Shown one piece after another: positions 52,277 through 61,000 of a stretch of 64,000 nt of DNA. Under the pieces are notes generated by a model, which was given only the letters and a program-made list of their open reading frames with translations, was not told the DNA's origin and searched no databases. Each line of letters opens with the position of its first letter. The first letter of the stretch is position 1. This stretch comes from JAGXKT01 sp964531695 (lineage in GTDB: Bacteria > Planctomycetota > Phycisphaerae > SM23-33), in the NCBI GenBank assembly GCA_964531695.1, contig CAZHEH010000009.1, positions 1 to 64,000 of the forward strand, written 5' to 3'. The translations under genes and the position numbers were made by a program.

Positions 52277-54088
52277 ATGAAAGCGATGCCCCGTCGAAGC
52301 GCGTCTTGCGAATCACTGCGCGTCCCGCCGCTTGCCTTGATCCTCGTCGCGCTCTCCGTCGCCGTCATGCCGGCCGCGGCCGACGGGCCCCGTGTGCTCT
52401 TCTCGGATAACTTCTCCGAGGAGAACGCCAACTGGGACATCAAAGCCGACGACGTGGACTGGGAGGACGGCGAGCTGGCATTCGAATTCGAGGACGACGA
52501 CCACCGCATTCGCCTGAAGCGGCCGATCCCGCTGGAGAACGTGTCGGTCGAGTTCCGCGCCGAGTGCGGCGATGACGGGCTGATCCTACGCTGGACGAAC
52601 GCCGCCGGCGGCGGCTACGGGGCCGTGCTAGGCGTCGACGAACGGTCCGCCCTCCTGGCCGGCAGCCCGCCGCGGAAGGTCAAGGGCACGGAAGGCGATC
52701 TGTGCGACGGGGACTGGCAGGTCTTCCAGGTGGTGCGCGAGGGGGACCGTCTGGCCGCGTACTGCGACGGCAAGGTCGTGCTGCGGGCGACGGTCCGGGG
52801 GCGGCTGGCCGGCACCGGCCATGTGACGCTGACCGGCGGCGACGATGCCGAGTACAAGATGTCTCGCTTCACCGTACGCCGCCTGGCCGGGGCACTGGTC
52901 GCCGAACCGGACCCCCGCGATCCGCCGCCGCCTCCGGTGATACCCGAGGACGACGACGACGCGGACGAGGACGCGGACGACAAGGACGACGAGGACGGCG
53001 ACGGCGATGCCGGCGTCGTGCGCCCGGTGCCGGACGGGGCCGTCCGTCTTGGCCGCGTGGCACGCGACCACGGCATGATGGAGCTGATCTGGACGGCGGA
53101 CGGGCAGGCGATCGTCGGCCCCGACGCGGGAGGCGACGGCTGGCTCCGGCTCGACGCCCTGACCGGCGAGGTCCGCCCCCTCCGGCCTGACCTCGACCTC
53201 GAGCTGTGCCACCCGGTTCGGGCCCGCCGGGGGGAACTGTGGATCTGGCGGCAGGCGGACGGCGGGCGAACCTTCGAGTCGATCGAACTTACGGCCGGGC
53301 GACCCCGGCTGCTGGCCCGCGCCGAGCACGGGCCCGGCGAGTTGGCCTTCGACGTTCGCCCTGTCGGCGACGACGTCCACCTGCTCAAGCGTCGGACGCT
53401 GCACGACAACAGCCAGCGCCTGTTCATCCGCCGGGAGCTGGGCGCGTGGGAGCCGCTGCCGGACATGCCGCCCGACACGCGATTCGTGGCCATCAGCCCG
53501 GACTGGACCCACCTGGCCGTCCGGGAAGCCGGGCGAGGCGCCGCGCCACCGATCGAGGTGTACGCCAACCAGGGCGCCCGGCGGCTCTGCGTGTTGCCGG
53601 ACGAAGTCGCGTCCGCGTCCGAGGCGGTCTTCTCCCCAAGCGGCGACTGCGTCGCTCTGGCGAACTACGAGACGGCCGCGGGGGTGCCGGGCCTGGCCGT
53701 GATCGAGGTGGCCGCCCCCCTGCGCATCCGAGTGATCCATCGCGGCGCGGACTGGTACCACGGGCCGGCATGGTCGCCGGACGGGCGGTACCTGGCCGCG
53801 TCGATCATGCGAGACCCGCCCGAGGCCGAGCCCCGCGCGGCCCGGACGCTGGCGACGTACGTGTGGAAGGTTCCGCGCACGGCCGGGGAGGCGGAGGACG
53901 CCCTTGCGGCGCGCCTGGATGCGGCGCAAGACCGCTACGAGACGGCCTACGCCCATTTGGTGGACCTCCACGAGCGCGGCATCACGAGCGGACCGGAGGC
54001 CAATGCCGCTTACGAGGAGTTCGTCGAGGCCAAGGCGGCCTACGAGGCCGTCCTGGCGGAGAAGGAAAGGGCCGAGGCGGGCGAGTAG
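52277..54088 (+). CDS. Secreted protein: LamG-like domain, acidic hinge, propeller
   Basis: A 603-residue exported protein from ATG 52277 (GGAAGGAG 8 bases upstream). The signal peptide (LALILVALSVAVMPAAA) precedes a beta-sandwich of the DUF1080/LamG type (LFSDNFSEENANWDIKADD; GGYGAVLGVDERSALLAG). Next is a proline run and a hinge of about 20 Asp/Glu-rich residues (near 220-240), then a TolB/WD40-like propeller (RFVAISPDWTHLAVREAG; PAWSPDGRYLAASIM) and a final helical segment rich in A and E (about 545-600). The acidic hinge may bind calcium. Confidence 0.72.
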   Translation: MKAMPRRSASCESLRVPPLALILVALSVAVMPAAADGPRVLFSDNFSEENANWDIKADDVDWEDGELAFEFEDDDHRIRLKRPIPLENVSVEFRAECGDDGLILRWTNAAGGGYGAVLGVDERSALLAGSPPRKVKGTEGDLCDGDWQVFQVVREGDRLAAYCDGKVVLRATVRGRLAGTGHVTLTGGDDAEYKMSRFTVRRLAGALVAEPDPRDPPPPPVIPEDDDDADEDADDKDDEDGDGDAGVVRPVPDGAVRLGRVARDHGMMELIWTADGQAIVGPDAGGDGWLRLDALTGEVRPLRPDLDLELCHPVRARRGELWIWRQADGGRTFESIELTAGRPRLLARAEHGPGELAFDVRPVGDDVHLLKRRTLHDNSQRLFIRRELGAWEPLPDMPPDTRFVAISPDWTHLAVREAGRGAAPPIEVYANQGARRLCVLPDEVASASEAVFSPSGDCVALANYETAAGVPGLAVIEVAAPLRIRVIHRGADWYHGPAWSPDGRYLAASIMRDPPEAEPRAARTLATYVWKVPRTAGEAEDALAARLDAAQDRYETAYAHLVDLHERGITSGPEANAAYEEFVEAKAAYEAVLAEKERAEAGE

Positions 54089-54105
54089 CCCGCGTCGCGC
54101 GAGAC

Positions 54106-54909
54106 ATGGCTGATTGCGAGCTGGGCGTTATCGGGGCGGGGAACATGGCCGAGGCCATCCTGCGCGGCGTGCTGCGCGCGGGCGTGCTGCCGGCGGAGCG
54201 CATCGTCGCGTCGGACCCGAGCGCGGAACGCCGCCGACATGTGGCCGAGTTGGGCATTCACTGCGTCGAGGACAACACCGAGCCCGCGAGTTGCCCGCGC
54301 GTACTGCTGGCCGTGAAGCCCCAGGTGATGGGCGACGTGCTGGACTCGATATCGACCCACGTGTCCGGCGGGGCCATGGTGGTTTCCATCGCGGCCGGTG
54401 TGGCCACGGGGTCGATCGACGAGGGGCTCGCCGGGCGGGGGCGCATCGTCCGTGCGATGCCGAACACGCCGATGCTGGTCGGCGAGGGGGCTACGGCCTT
54501 GGCGGCCGGGCCGAGGGCAGGCGAGGAGGACTTGCGGTGGGCCGAGTCGCTCTTCGCCGCCAGCGGGGCGACGGTATTGCTGGACGAGGCGCAGATGGAC
54601 GCCGTCACGGCCGTGAGCGGATCGGGGCCCGCGTACTTCTTCTACCTGATCGAGGCGATGATCGAGGCGGGCGTCGAGGAGGGGCTGAGCCCCGAAACCG
54701 CCCGCACGCTGGCCGTGCGGACCTGCGCGGGTGCGGCCGCCCTGTTGGCCGAAACCGGCGAAGCGCCCGAAGAGCTGCGCCGCCGCGTGACCTCGCCCGG
54801 CGGGACGACCGAGCAGGCCGTCTCGCGGCTCAAAGCCGACAGCGTCCTCGAGTCGCTCATCCGTGCCGTCCGCGCCGCGGCCGAGCGATCGCGAGAACTC
54901 GGTAGATAG
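54106..54909 (+). CDS. proC: Pyrroline-5-carboxylate reductase
   Basis: A 267-residue NAD(P)H enzyme catalysing the last step of proline synthesis. It has the Rossmann motif (GVIGAGNMAEAILRGVL), LLAVKPQVMGDVL, RAMPNTPMLVGEGATAL and the C-terminal signature SGSGPAYFFYLIEAMIEAG with RRRVTSPGGTTEQAV. It follows the secreted protein gene by 17 bases on the same strand. No clear ribosome binding site is seen; the start is set by family length. Confidence 0.96.
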   Translation: MADCELGVIGAGNMAEAILRGVLRAGVLPAERIVASDPSAERRRHVAELGIHCVEDNTEPASCPRVLLAVKPQVMGDVLDSISTHVSGGAMVVSIAAGVATGSIDEGLAGRGRIVRAMPNTPMLVGEGATALAAGPRAGEEDLRWAESLFAASGATVLLDEAQMDAVTAVSGSGPAYFFYLIEAMIEAGVEEGLSPETARTLAVRTCAGAAALLAETGEAPEELRRRVTSPGGTTEQAVSRLKADSVLESLIRAVRAAAERSRELGR

Positions 54910-55068
54910 CCGCCGAGGCAACAGAAGCAGGTTGAGGTGCAGTGACTTCGGGGGCCGGCGGCCCCTTGGGGGATCACCCGCTGCGAGTCCGAGAACGCGA
55001 GCCGCCACGGCGCCGGCGAATTGCGGCAGTTCCGGTTTCCTCTGTTTCCTCCGCGGCTGGAACCAGTC

Positions 55069-56325
55069 TCACTTCCCCATGAACTCGGCGAAGGCCCCGC
55101 CGAAGAGCCCGCGCACGTCTCGCCGCACTTCCTCGTCGGTCGGGCGCCAGCCGGCCTCGAACAGCAGCCGGTACTTGTCGGCCAGCACGTCCGCGACGGT
55201 CGCGCGGGTGTGCGACCACTTGTAGATGAGCTGGTCCAGCACGCGGGCGTCGGAGTGGTTCGCGGTGAAGGTCGCCCCGAGCAGCTCGAGCCGCTGTCGG
55301 GTCATCTCGTCGATGATGCTCGGGTCGTTGCAGAACCACCAGCAGCCGAACAGGTGCAGGTTGCCGAACTTCCGGGCGCAAACGCACAGCTCGTGCTGGT
55401 TCACGCGGCTGAGCATCGTCACGAGGAACTTCACGTCCGGGTTCTCCGCGCAGAGCCCCGCCACGGCCGTGACGTCCGCGAGACCGACCGCGTCACCCGC
55501 GTCCTTCAGTGACCGGTTGACGCCCTTGCGGACGCCGATCATCAGCGCGATCGGCAGGTCCAGCTCCCGCGCGACGGGCAGCACGACGTTCCGCACGATC
55601 CGAGCGCTGGGGCTGTCGCTGGGGTACTGGAACGCCGGCGGCAGCGACGCGGCCATGTAGACCGGCTCGCCGAGCGTCTCGGCCCATTCGGTGAGGAAGC
55701 GCCGCGCCTCGGCGCAGCTCTGGGCGTCGATCTGCGGAGCGGTGTTGTAGCCCGCCGCGCGCATGGTCTGGGCGGCCGCGGGCCAGTTGACGATCACCGG
55801 ATCGATCCGCAGCGCGGGTTTGAGGCGGTCGCACCCACCCCGGCCCGACCGCCAGTGCTCCACCTCCGCCGCCTGGAACGGATCGTTCGTCATGACGGCG
55901 TAGTCGATGCCGCTCATCTCGAAGACGCGATCCAGGTAGGCCTCCTCGTCCTGCTCGGCGAACCACTTGCGGATCGACGCCAGATCGCGCCCGGCCACGT
56001 CCAGCCCGAGCTTGTTGAGCGTCGTGACCGCCCCGCGCGCCGCCTCGCTCAGCGCGCCGTGCCCGAGGAACACGTGCTCCCACACGAGGTCGGCCTGCTC
56101 GGACTTGGGCAGCTTCCAGAACTCCGCGGGCGTCAGGTCGCGCGGCGCGACGGTGAACAGCTCCGCCACGAGGTAGTGGTACGTCAGCAGCTCGTCCACT
56201 CCCCACAGCAGCAGGTCGCCGTGCGACGGCGGGAACAGGTGCGTGTGGATGTCGGTGATGGTCGTCTCGTCCACGGCGGTGCGGACCGCGGACTCCAGGG
56301 CCTCTACGTTGTCGAATGCCGGCAT
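55069..56325 (-). CDS. Glucuronate isomerase-like amidohydrolase
   Basis: A 418-residue TIM-barrel protein of the uronate isomerase (UxaC) branch of the amidohydrolase superfamily. The metal motif is TDIHTHLFPP, followed by LLLWGVDELLTYHYLVAE, typical of UxaC, then LFGCWWFCNDPSIIDEMTRQR and the C-terminal GWRPTDEEVRRDVRGLFG. Length is shorter than classical UxaC (about 460), so a related uronate or an unknown substrate is possible. It fits the sugar enzymes elsewhere in the window, but has no uronate pathway neighbour. Confidence 0.82.
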   Translation of the reverse strand: MPAFDNVEALESAVRTAVDETTITDIHTHLFPPSHGDLLLWGVDELLTYHYLVAELFTVAPRDLTPAEFWKLPKSEQADLVWEHVFLGHGALSEAARGAVTTLNKLGLDVAGRDLASIRKWFAEQDEEAYLDRVFEMSGIDYAVMTNDPFQAAEVEHWRSGRGGCDRLKPALRIDPVIVNWPAAAQTMRAAGYNTAPQIDAQSCAEARRFLTEWAETLGEPVYMAASLPPAFQYPSDSPSARIVRNVVLPVARELDLPIALMIGVRKGVNRSLKDAGDAVGLADVTAVAGLCAENPDVKFLVTMLSRVNQHELCVCARKFGNLHLFGCWWFCNDPSIIDEMTRQRLELLGATFTANHSDARVLDQLIYKWSHTRATVADVLADKYRLLFEAGWRPTDEEVRRDVRGLFGGAFAEFMGK

Positions 56326-56575
56326 TTCGGTCTCCCGTCGGATGAAGCGGGCAGGATAGCAGCTTGTCCCCGGCGCGCGAAGACACTGCCGTACAGAGCG
56401 GCCGCGCGACCGCCGGACGCTGTCGGCGATGCGGCGGATCGGTGTCCACCCCCCGGCCGAGCGCCCCTCGACGCGGAGGACGTTCGCCGTGACGGGCGGG
56501 AGACCGTCCGCCCCAAAGAGCGCGGCCCCCGGAATACAACCGGGGGCCTGCGCTGAATCGGGATACTGCGCCGTC
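56326..56575. other. Intergenic region with a strong hairpin
   Basis: About 250 bases without a gene between two minus-strand genes. The part near 56519-56554 forms a stable hairpin (separate entry). The rest has no visible promoter. Confidence 0.35.
56519..56554 (-). terminator. GC-rich hairpin after the large membrane-protein gene
   Basis: A 9-bp perfect stem (GGCCCCCGG) with a 7-base loop extends by five more pairs (AGCGC) past a single bulge. It lies 22 bases beyond the stop of the minus-strand membrane gene, followed by CTCTTTGG. The U tract is weak, so it may act as an mRNA-stabilising structure rather than an intrinsic terminator. Confidence 0.5.
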
Positions 56576-58534
56576 CTACTGGGATGGCTGCTCTTCGCCG
56601 CCCTCGTCGGGCGAGGGGCCTTCCGACTCCGGCTCGGGCCGCGGCTCCGCCGGGGATTCCTCGCCGCCCGGCTCGGTCTCCGGCTGCTGAGCGGCCTCGA
56701 ACTGCTCCTCCTCGTACTGTTCGACGAACACGTCGTCTAGGTCGGTCGCGTCGACCTTGCGGCGGAGGAGGTAGTAGATCACCGTGGTCGCGCTGGCCGC
56801 GTAGGACAGCACGAACGCCAGCACGAGGCCGATGACGAGGTAGACCCACACGCCGATGCAGAACGCGCCGATCTTCTCGCACACGCTCAGGGCGGACCAG
56901 CTCACGTCGGGGTGGAAGTTGCTGAACGACGGCGCCGGCCACATCACGTCCATCTTGTCCGTGGCGCCGGCGACCTCCTCGCCACCGGCCCAGATGGCGA
57001 TCTCGGCGAACCAGTGGGTCGCGGCCAGCGCCGCGAAGGCGAAGGCCCGGACGAACAGGTAGCAGACCACGCCGTAGATGAGCCCGACAACGCCGTACAG
57101 GCCGGCCCGCCACGGCTTGGCGAAAACGTAGGAGAAGCTGCGGCTGATGGCGTCGAAGCTGTCCGAGCCCTCGACCGCGATCGTCGGGTACATCAGCCCC
57201 GCGCCGCCGACCAGCCCGAACACCAGGAAGGCGATGACCAGACCCAGCGCCACGGCGAGGATGAACAGCACGCCGATCGTGATGGCGCCGAAGCCCCACA
57301 AGTTGCCGGCCAGCCCGCCGAGCATGATCAGCGCCCCGAGCAGGAAGATCACCGCCAGCGGAATCAGCGGCGCCATGAAGAAACTCAGGAACTTGCCGCC
57401 CGAGAACTTCAGGGCCTGCAACATCGAGATCTTCTCGTCCCGTGCGGCGTGCAGGGCCGCGATTCGGTAGATCGCCCCGCCAAACAGAGCCCAAGCCCCC
57501 AGCGCGATCACGCCCAGGAGAATCGCCATCAGGCAGTGCTCCGCCAGCAGCCAGTGCACGCCCGTGACGGCCGCCAGGATCCAGAACACGAAGCCCGCCT
57601 CCGCCGGCCGAGGGAAGGGCGCCGGTTGCTGCGCCCCGTCGGCAGCCGCGGCAACGTCGGCGTCCATTCCGGCGTCGGCGTTCATCTGCTGATAGCGGTC
57701 CAGCCCGCCGCTGATGTCCCCTCGCAGCACGGCCGAGGCGGCGTTGCGGAGGCAGTCGCCCTCATACGTGATGAACTTGGCGTAGATCGGCTCGCCGCGC
57801 ACCTGCTCGACCCGCTCGGTGAAATCCTGTCGGTAGCGTGTGAGCGTTTCGAGCGCCCGCGTGTACTGGCTCGCCAGGGCGTCCTTGGCCTCCCCCTTGT
57901 CCCCATCGGCCTTGAGGGCATCCTGGATGTCATCCTCCGCCTGATCGCGGGCATCGTCGAGCGTGTCCTCGATCTTGCGAACGGCGTCCCGGAACTCCTC
58001 CTCGGCCTGCGAGAGGTTCTTGGACCAGCCCTCCTCGCCGTATTCGTCCGGGTCGACCCGCTTGGGCTCATCGTCGCCCATCTTCTCTTCCCAGCGTGCG
58101 GCGAAGGCCCGGAGCAGCCACCGGGCGTCGGGCTCGGGTTCCTCGTCCCCGGCCGGCCAGTCCGTGCCCTCGCTCCCCAGCTCCTCGGCCAGCATGCCGC
58201 TGTAGCCGCGGAGCGTGAGACGCTCATTGTGCGCAGCGGCGCGGAGGTCGGCCGAGTCCCCGTCGCGATCCTCGAGCCATTGCTTCTTGGTCTCGTTGAA
58301 GGCGGGGCCCTGGCGGCTGAAGAAGAGCTGTGGCTCGTTCACATGCGAATAGGCGCCGCCGAGCGACCAGATGCCGTCCAGCGCCCGCCCGCCGGCGAAG
58401 ATCACCAGGATCGCCGCCAGCGCCAGCCCGAGCTTCGTCAGATGGATCCCCATCCGGAAGCTCTTGAAGATGCGGGAGAAACTGAAGACCGAGCCCCAGT
58501 CCACTCCGGTGAGCTGCGTTTGGTCTTGCGCCAT
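56576..58534 (-). CDS. Large multi-pass membrane protein of unknown function
   Basis: A 652-residue protein. One helix near the N-terminus (LGLALAAILVIFAGG) is followed by a charged region of about 250 residues with coiled-coil character (KNLSQAEEEFRDAVRKIEDT), then about eight helices between residues 315 and 590 (FVFWILAAVTGVHWLLA; PLIPLAVIFLLGALIMLGGL; LVIGLVLAFVLSYAASATTV). The C-terminal 45 residues are Pro/Glu-rich. I recognise no family; the arrangement is typical of planctomycete proteins annotated only as membrane proteins. It is 154 bases past fmdB on the same strand. Confidence 0.75.
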   Translation of the reverse strand: MAQDQTQLTGVDWGSVFSFSRIFKSFRMGIHLTKLGLALAAILVIFAGGRALDGIWSLGGAYSHVNEPQLFFSRQGPAFNETKKQWLEDRDGDSADLRAAAHNERLTLRGYSGMLAEELGSEGTDWPAGDEEPEPDARWLLRAFAARWEEKMGDDEPKRVDPDEYGEEGWSKNLSQAEEEFRDAVRKIEDTLDDARDQAEDDIQDALKADGDKGEAKDALASQYTRALETLTRYRQDFTERVEQVRGEPIYAKFITYEGDCLRNAASAVLRGDISGGLDRYQQMNADAGMDADVAAAADGAQQPAPFPRPAEAGFVFWILAAVTGVHWLLAEHCLMAILLGVIALGAWALFGGAIYRIAALHAARDEKISMLQALKFSGGKFLSFFMAPLIPLAVIFLLGALIMLGGLAGNLWGFGAITIGVLFILAVALGLVIAFLVFGLVGGAGLMYPTIAVEGSDSFDAISRSFSYVFAKPWRAGLYGVVGLIYGVVCYLFVRAFAFAALAATHWFAEIAIWAGGEEVAGATDKMDVMWPAPSFSNFHPDVSWSALSVCEKIGAFCIGVWVYLVIGLVLAFVLSYAASATTVIYYLLRRKVDATDLDDVFVEQYEEEQFEAAQQPETEPGGEESPAEPRPEPESEGPSPDEGGEEQPSQ

Positions 58535-58688
58535 GGCCTCATTCCTTTCCGGTCATGTCGCCCGAGCGTTGTTGCGGACGCCGCCGCACGGACGCGCCCG
58601 CATTATAGAACGGGCCCCAAACCGTGCAACGCTTTTCGGCGCCGCCGGCTACGGCCCTCGCCGCGGAGGCGGACATGCCTTTCGTACG

Positions 58689-59003
58689 TCACGAATCGCC
58701 CGAGCTGCCGTCCTGGCTACCGCTCGAGTCGCTCTTTGCTCCGGAGGAGTCGCTCTTGCCCTCGCCCGAGCCCTCGGCCGAGCCGCTGTCGCCTCCGGAC
58801 GGCTTATCCGGCCGCGAGGGGCTCTTGTAGTCCGTCTGGTAGAAGCCGCTGCCCTTGAAGATCACGCCCGCGCCGGTGCCCAGAAGGCGGCGGACCTTGT
58901 TCTTCCCGCACTTGGGGCACTTCCGAACCGGCCGCGCCTTGATGGACTGGAACTTCTCGAACGTGTGCCCGCACGCCTCGCACTCGTAGTCATAGGTCGG
59001 CAT
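58689..59003 (-). CDS. FmdB family zinc-ribbon protein
   Basis: A 104-residue protein. The first 55 residues are an FmdB-type zinc ribbon: MPTYDYECEACGHTFEKFQS, then CPKCGKNKVRRLLG, with two CxxC pairs, and the usual GSGFYQTDYK ending. The C-terminal 40 residues are low complexity (Ser, Gly, Asp, Lys). Family members are called putative regulators, but no DNA target is established. The gene lies 9 bases after grpE, so co-transcription with the chaperone genes is likely. Confidence 0.88.
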   Translation of the reverse strand: MPTYDYECEACGHTFEKFQSIKARPVRKCPKCGKNKVRRLLGTGAGVIFKGSGFYQTDYKSPSRPDKPSGGDSGSAEGSGEGKSDSSGAKSDSSGSQDGSSGDS

Positions 59004-59012
59004 CGGCTTCTC

Positions 59013-59678
59013 CTACTGTGCCTGTTCGACGTCCGGGGCTTCCGGCCCGGTTTCGTCCGCTTCGCCGTCGGCCTCTTCTTGGGGCCCGGTCGAGACAATA
59101 ACCGAACTCGGCCGTATGGTCCGCCCTTTCAGGCGGTAGCCCGTCTGGACCTCCTGGAGGACGGTCATGGGCGGCTCGTCGGCCGCCTGCTGCATCACGG
59201 CCTGATGCTGCTCGGGGTCGAACGGCTGCCCGACCGCCTCAACCCGCTCGACACCGAACCGGCCGAGCGTCGCCAGCGCGTTGTCGTGCACGATCTGCAT
59301 GCCCTCCAGCAGCGGATCGTCCTCCTGCCCGTGCTCGCGGGCAGCCGCCAGGGCCCGCTCCATGTCGTCCAACACGCCGAGCATCGCCTTGATCAGCTCC
59401 TCGTTGGCGTACTCGCGGGCATGGGCAATGTCCTTCTGGACGCGCTTGCGATAGTTCTGGTAGTCGGCCGAGACACGCTGCAGTCGCCCGATCAGCTCGT
59501 CCCGCTCGGCGCGGAGCCGGTCCACCTCATCCACCGGCTCGCCGCCGGCCGTGGCGTCGACCTCCGCGTCCGCCTCGATGCCTTCCGGCGATTGCTCGCG
59601 CGCCTCTTCGTCCGGGCACGGCGTGTCCTCGCCCGCGTTCCGATCTTCCGCTTCCGGTTTGCGCTTCTTCCTGCTCAT
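59013..59678 (-). CDS. grpE: Nucleotide exchange factor GrpE
   Basis: A 221-residue DnaK co-chaperone that accelerates ADP release. An acidic, disordered N-terminus (about 1-50) leads into a long coiled coil (DRLRAERDELIGRLQRVSAD) and YQNYRKRVQKDI, then the beta domain with FGVERVEAVGQPFDPEQHQA and VLQEVQTGYRLKGRTIRPSSV. An extra acidic C-tail is present. It follows dnaJ by 27 bases on the same strand; dnaK is not in the window. Confidence 0.95.
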   Translation of the reverse strand: MSRKKRKPEAEDRNAGEDTPCPDEEAREQSPEGIEADAEVDATAGGEPVDEVDRLRAERDELIGRLQRVSADYQNYRKRVQKDIAHAREYANEELIKAMLGVLDDMERALAAAREHGQEDDPLLEGMQIVHDNALATLGRFGVERVEAVGQPFDPEQHQAVMQQAADEPPMTVLQEVQTGYRLKGRTIRPSSVIVSTGPQEEADGEADETGPEAPDVEQAQ

Positions 59679-59705
59679 GTCGTGTATCCGCCCTCGCGCT
59701 ATGCG

Positions 59706-60836
59706 TCACTCCTTGCCGCCGAAATAGTCCTTGAGCTTGTCGAGGAATCCTTTGCGCTCCGGGGCGACGCTCCCGTCTTCCGTCTCGGCGAACTCGGCAA
59801 GCAGCCGCCGCTGCTCCGTGGTCAGCTTACGCGGGATCTCGACGTGGATCTGCACGTGCTGGTCTCCGCGGCGGTTCGTGCCGACCGCGGGCAGCCCCCG
59901 CCGCTTGAGCGTGATGACGTCCCCGTTCTGCGTTCCGCCGGGGATCTCCATCTGCTCGCGTCCTGACAGGGTGGGCACGTCGACCGTGCCGCCCAGCGCC
60001 GCCTGCGTAAACGTCACCGGCAGGCGGCAGACCACGTCGCTACCGCGGCGCGTCAGGAACGGGTGCGGCTTGAGGCGGACGTAGCAGTGCAGGTCGCCCC
60101 GGTCGCGCCCGCCGGGGCTCGGCTCGCCCTCGCCGCGGCATCGGACGACCTGGCCCTCGCGGATGCCGGGGGGGATCTTGACCTTCAGTCGGCATTGCCT
60201 CCGCGCCCGGCCGTCGCCGCCGCAATCCGTGCACGGGTCCGAGACGGTCTCCCCCCGGCCGCGGCAGTGCGGGCAGGCCGTCACGCGGACGGTCATGCCG
60301 AAGATGCCCGGCGTCTGCTGCTGGACCTGCCCGTACCCGCCACAGGTCGCACATCGCTCGGGGCTGGTGCCGGGCGCGGCGCCCGAGCCGCCGCACGCCT
60401 CGCACAGGTCCATCCGCTCGAATTCCAGCGTCTGCTCGGCGCCGGTGAGAACCTCCTCCAGGGAGACCTCGATCTCCGTCTCCAGGTCGAGCCCGTGCCC
60501 GCGGGACCGTTGCCGACCGCCGAAGCCGAAGCCGCCGAAGATGTCCTCGAACATCGAGAAGATGTCGCCGAAGCCCATCGACGAGAAGTCGTGCACGCCG
60601 GCGCCGCGGAGCCCCTCGTGCCCGAAGCGGTCGTACCGCTGGCGCTTGTTCGGGTCGGAGAGAACCTCGTAGGCCTCGGCCAGTTCCTTGAAGCGTTTCT
60701 CGCCGTCGGCCTTGTCGCCGTCGAAGCGGTCCGGGTGGTATTGCAGCGCAAGCTTGCGGTACGCGCGCTTGATCTCGCCCGCGTCCGCCTCGCGGCTTAC
60801 GCCCAGGACCTCGTAGTAGTCACGTTTGGAAGGCAT
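59706..60836 (-). CDS. dnaJ: Chaperone DnaJ
   Basis: A 376-residue class A J-protein that stimulates DnaK and delivers substrates. It has the J domain (DYYEVLGVSREADAGEIKRA; HPDR as the HPD motif), a G/F region (GFGDIFSMFEDIFGGFGFGG), the zinc centre with four CxxCxGxG-type repeats (CEACGGSG, CATCGGYG, CPHCRGRG, CTDCGGDG) and the C-terminal substrate domain. It starts a run with grpE and fmdB. A hairpin and repeats separate it from groEL1 upstream. Confidence 0.97.
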   Translation of the reverse strand: MPSKRDYYEVLGVSREADAGEIKRAYRKLALQYHPDRFDGDKADGEKRFKELAEAYEVLSDPNKRQRYDRFGHEGLRGAGVHDFSSMGFGDIFSMFEDIFGGFGFGGRQRSRGHGLDLETEIEVSLEEVLTGAEQTLEFERMDLCEACGGSGAAPGTSPERCATCGGYGQVQQQTPGIFGMTVRVTACPHCRGRGETVSDPCTDCGGDGRARRQCRLKVKIPPGIREGQVVRCRGEGEPSPGGRDRGDLHCYVRLKPHPFLTRRGSDVVCRLPVTFTQAALGGTVDVPTLSGREQMEIPGGTQNGDVITLKRRGLPAVGTNRRGDQHVQIHVEIPRKLTTEQRRLLAEFAETEDGSVAPERKGFLDKLKDYFGGKE

Positions 60837-60920
60837 TTACTATTGACGGTTGTCGGTTGCCGATTGGCCATTATCCATCGGCCGTCGAGCATCGGGGACG
60901 GGCAATATACCACGAATGAA

Positions 60921-60953
60921 CAGGGGCGCCGCGACTCGCATCGGGCGCCCCTG
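60921..60953 (-). terminator. Hairpin downstream of groEL1
   Basis: A perfect 10-bp stem (CAGGGGCGCC) with a 13-base loop lies 47 bases beyond the groEL1 stop on the minus strand, followed by TTCATTCGTGG. It probably ends or stabilises the groESL transcript before dnaJ. Confidence 0.55.
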
Positions 60954-60961
60954 CGCACGGG

Positions 60962-61000
60962 TCATTCCGCAATTCGCATTCCGCGATCCGCAATCCGCAT
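60962..61000. repeat. ATTCCGCAATTCGCA-type short repeat next to the groEL1 stop
   Basis: Consecutive variants of CATTCCGC, AATTCGCA, TTCCGCGA and ATCCGCAATCCGCA fill this stretch up to the last base before the groEL1 TAA. A related TTGACGGTTGTCGGTTGCCG block lies at 60843-60866. Confidence 0.55.
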
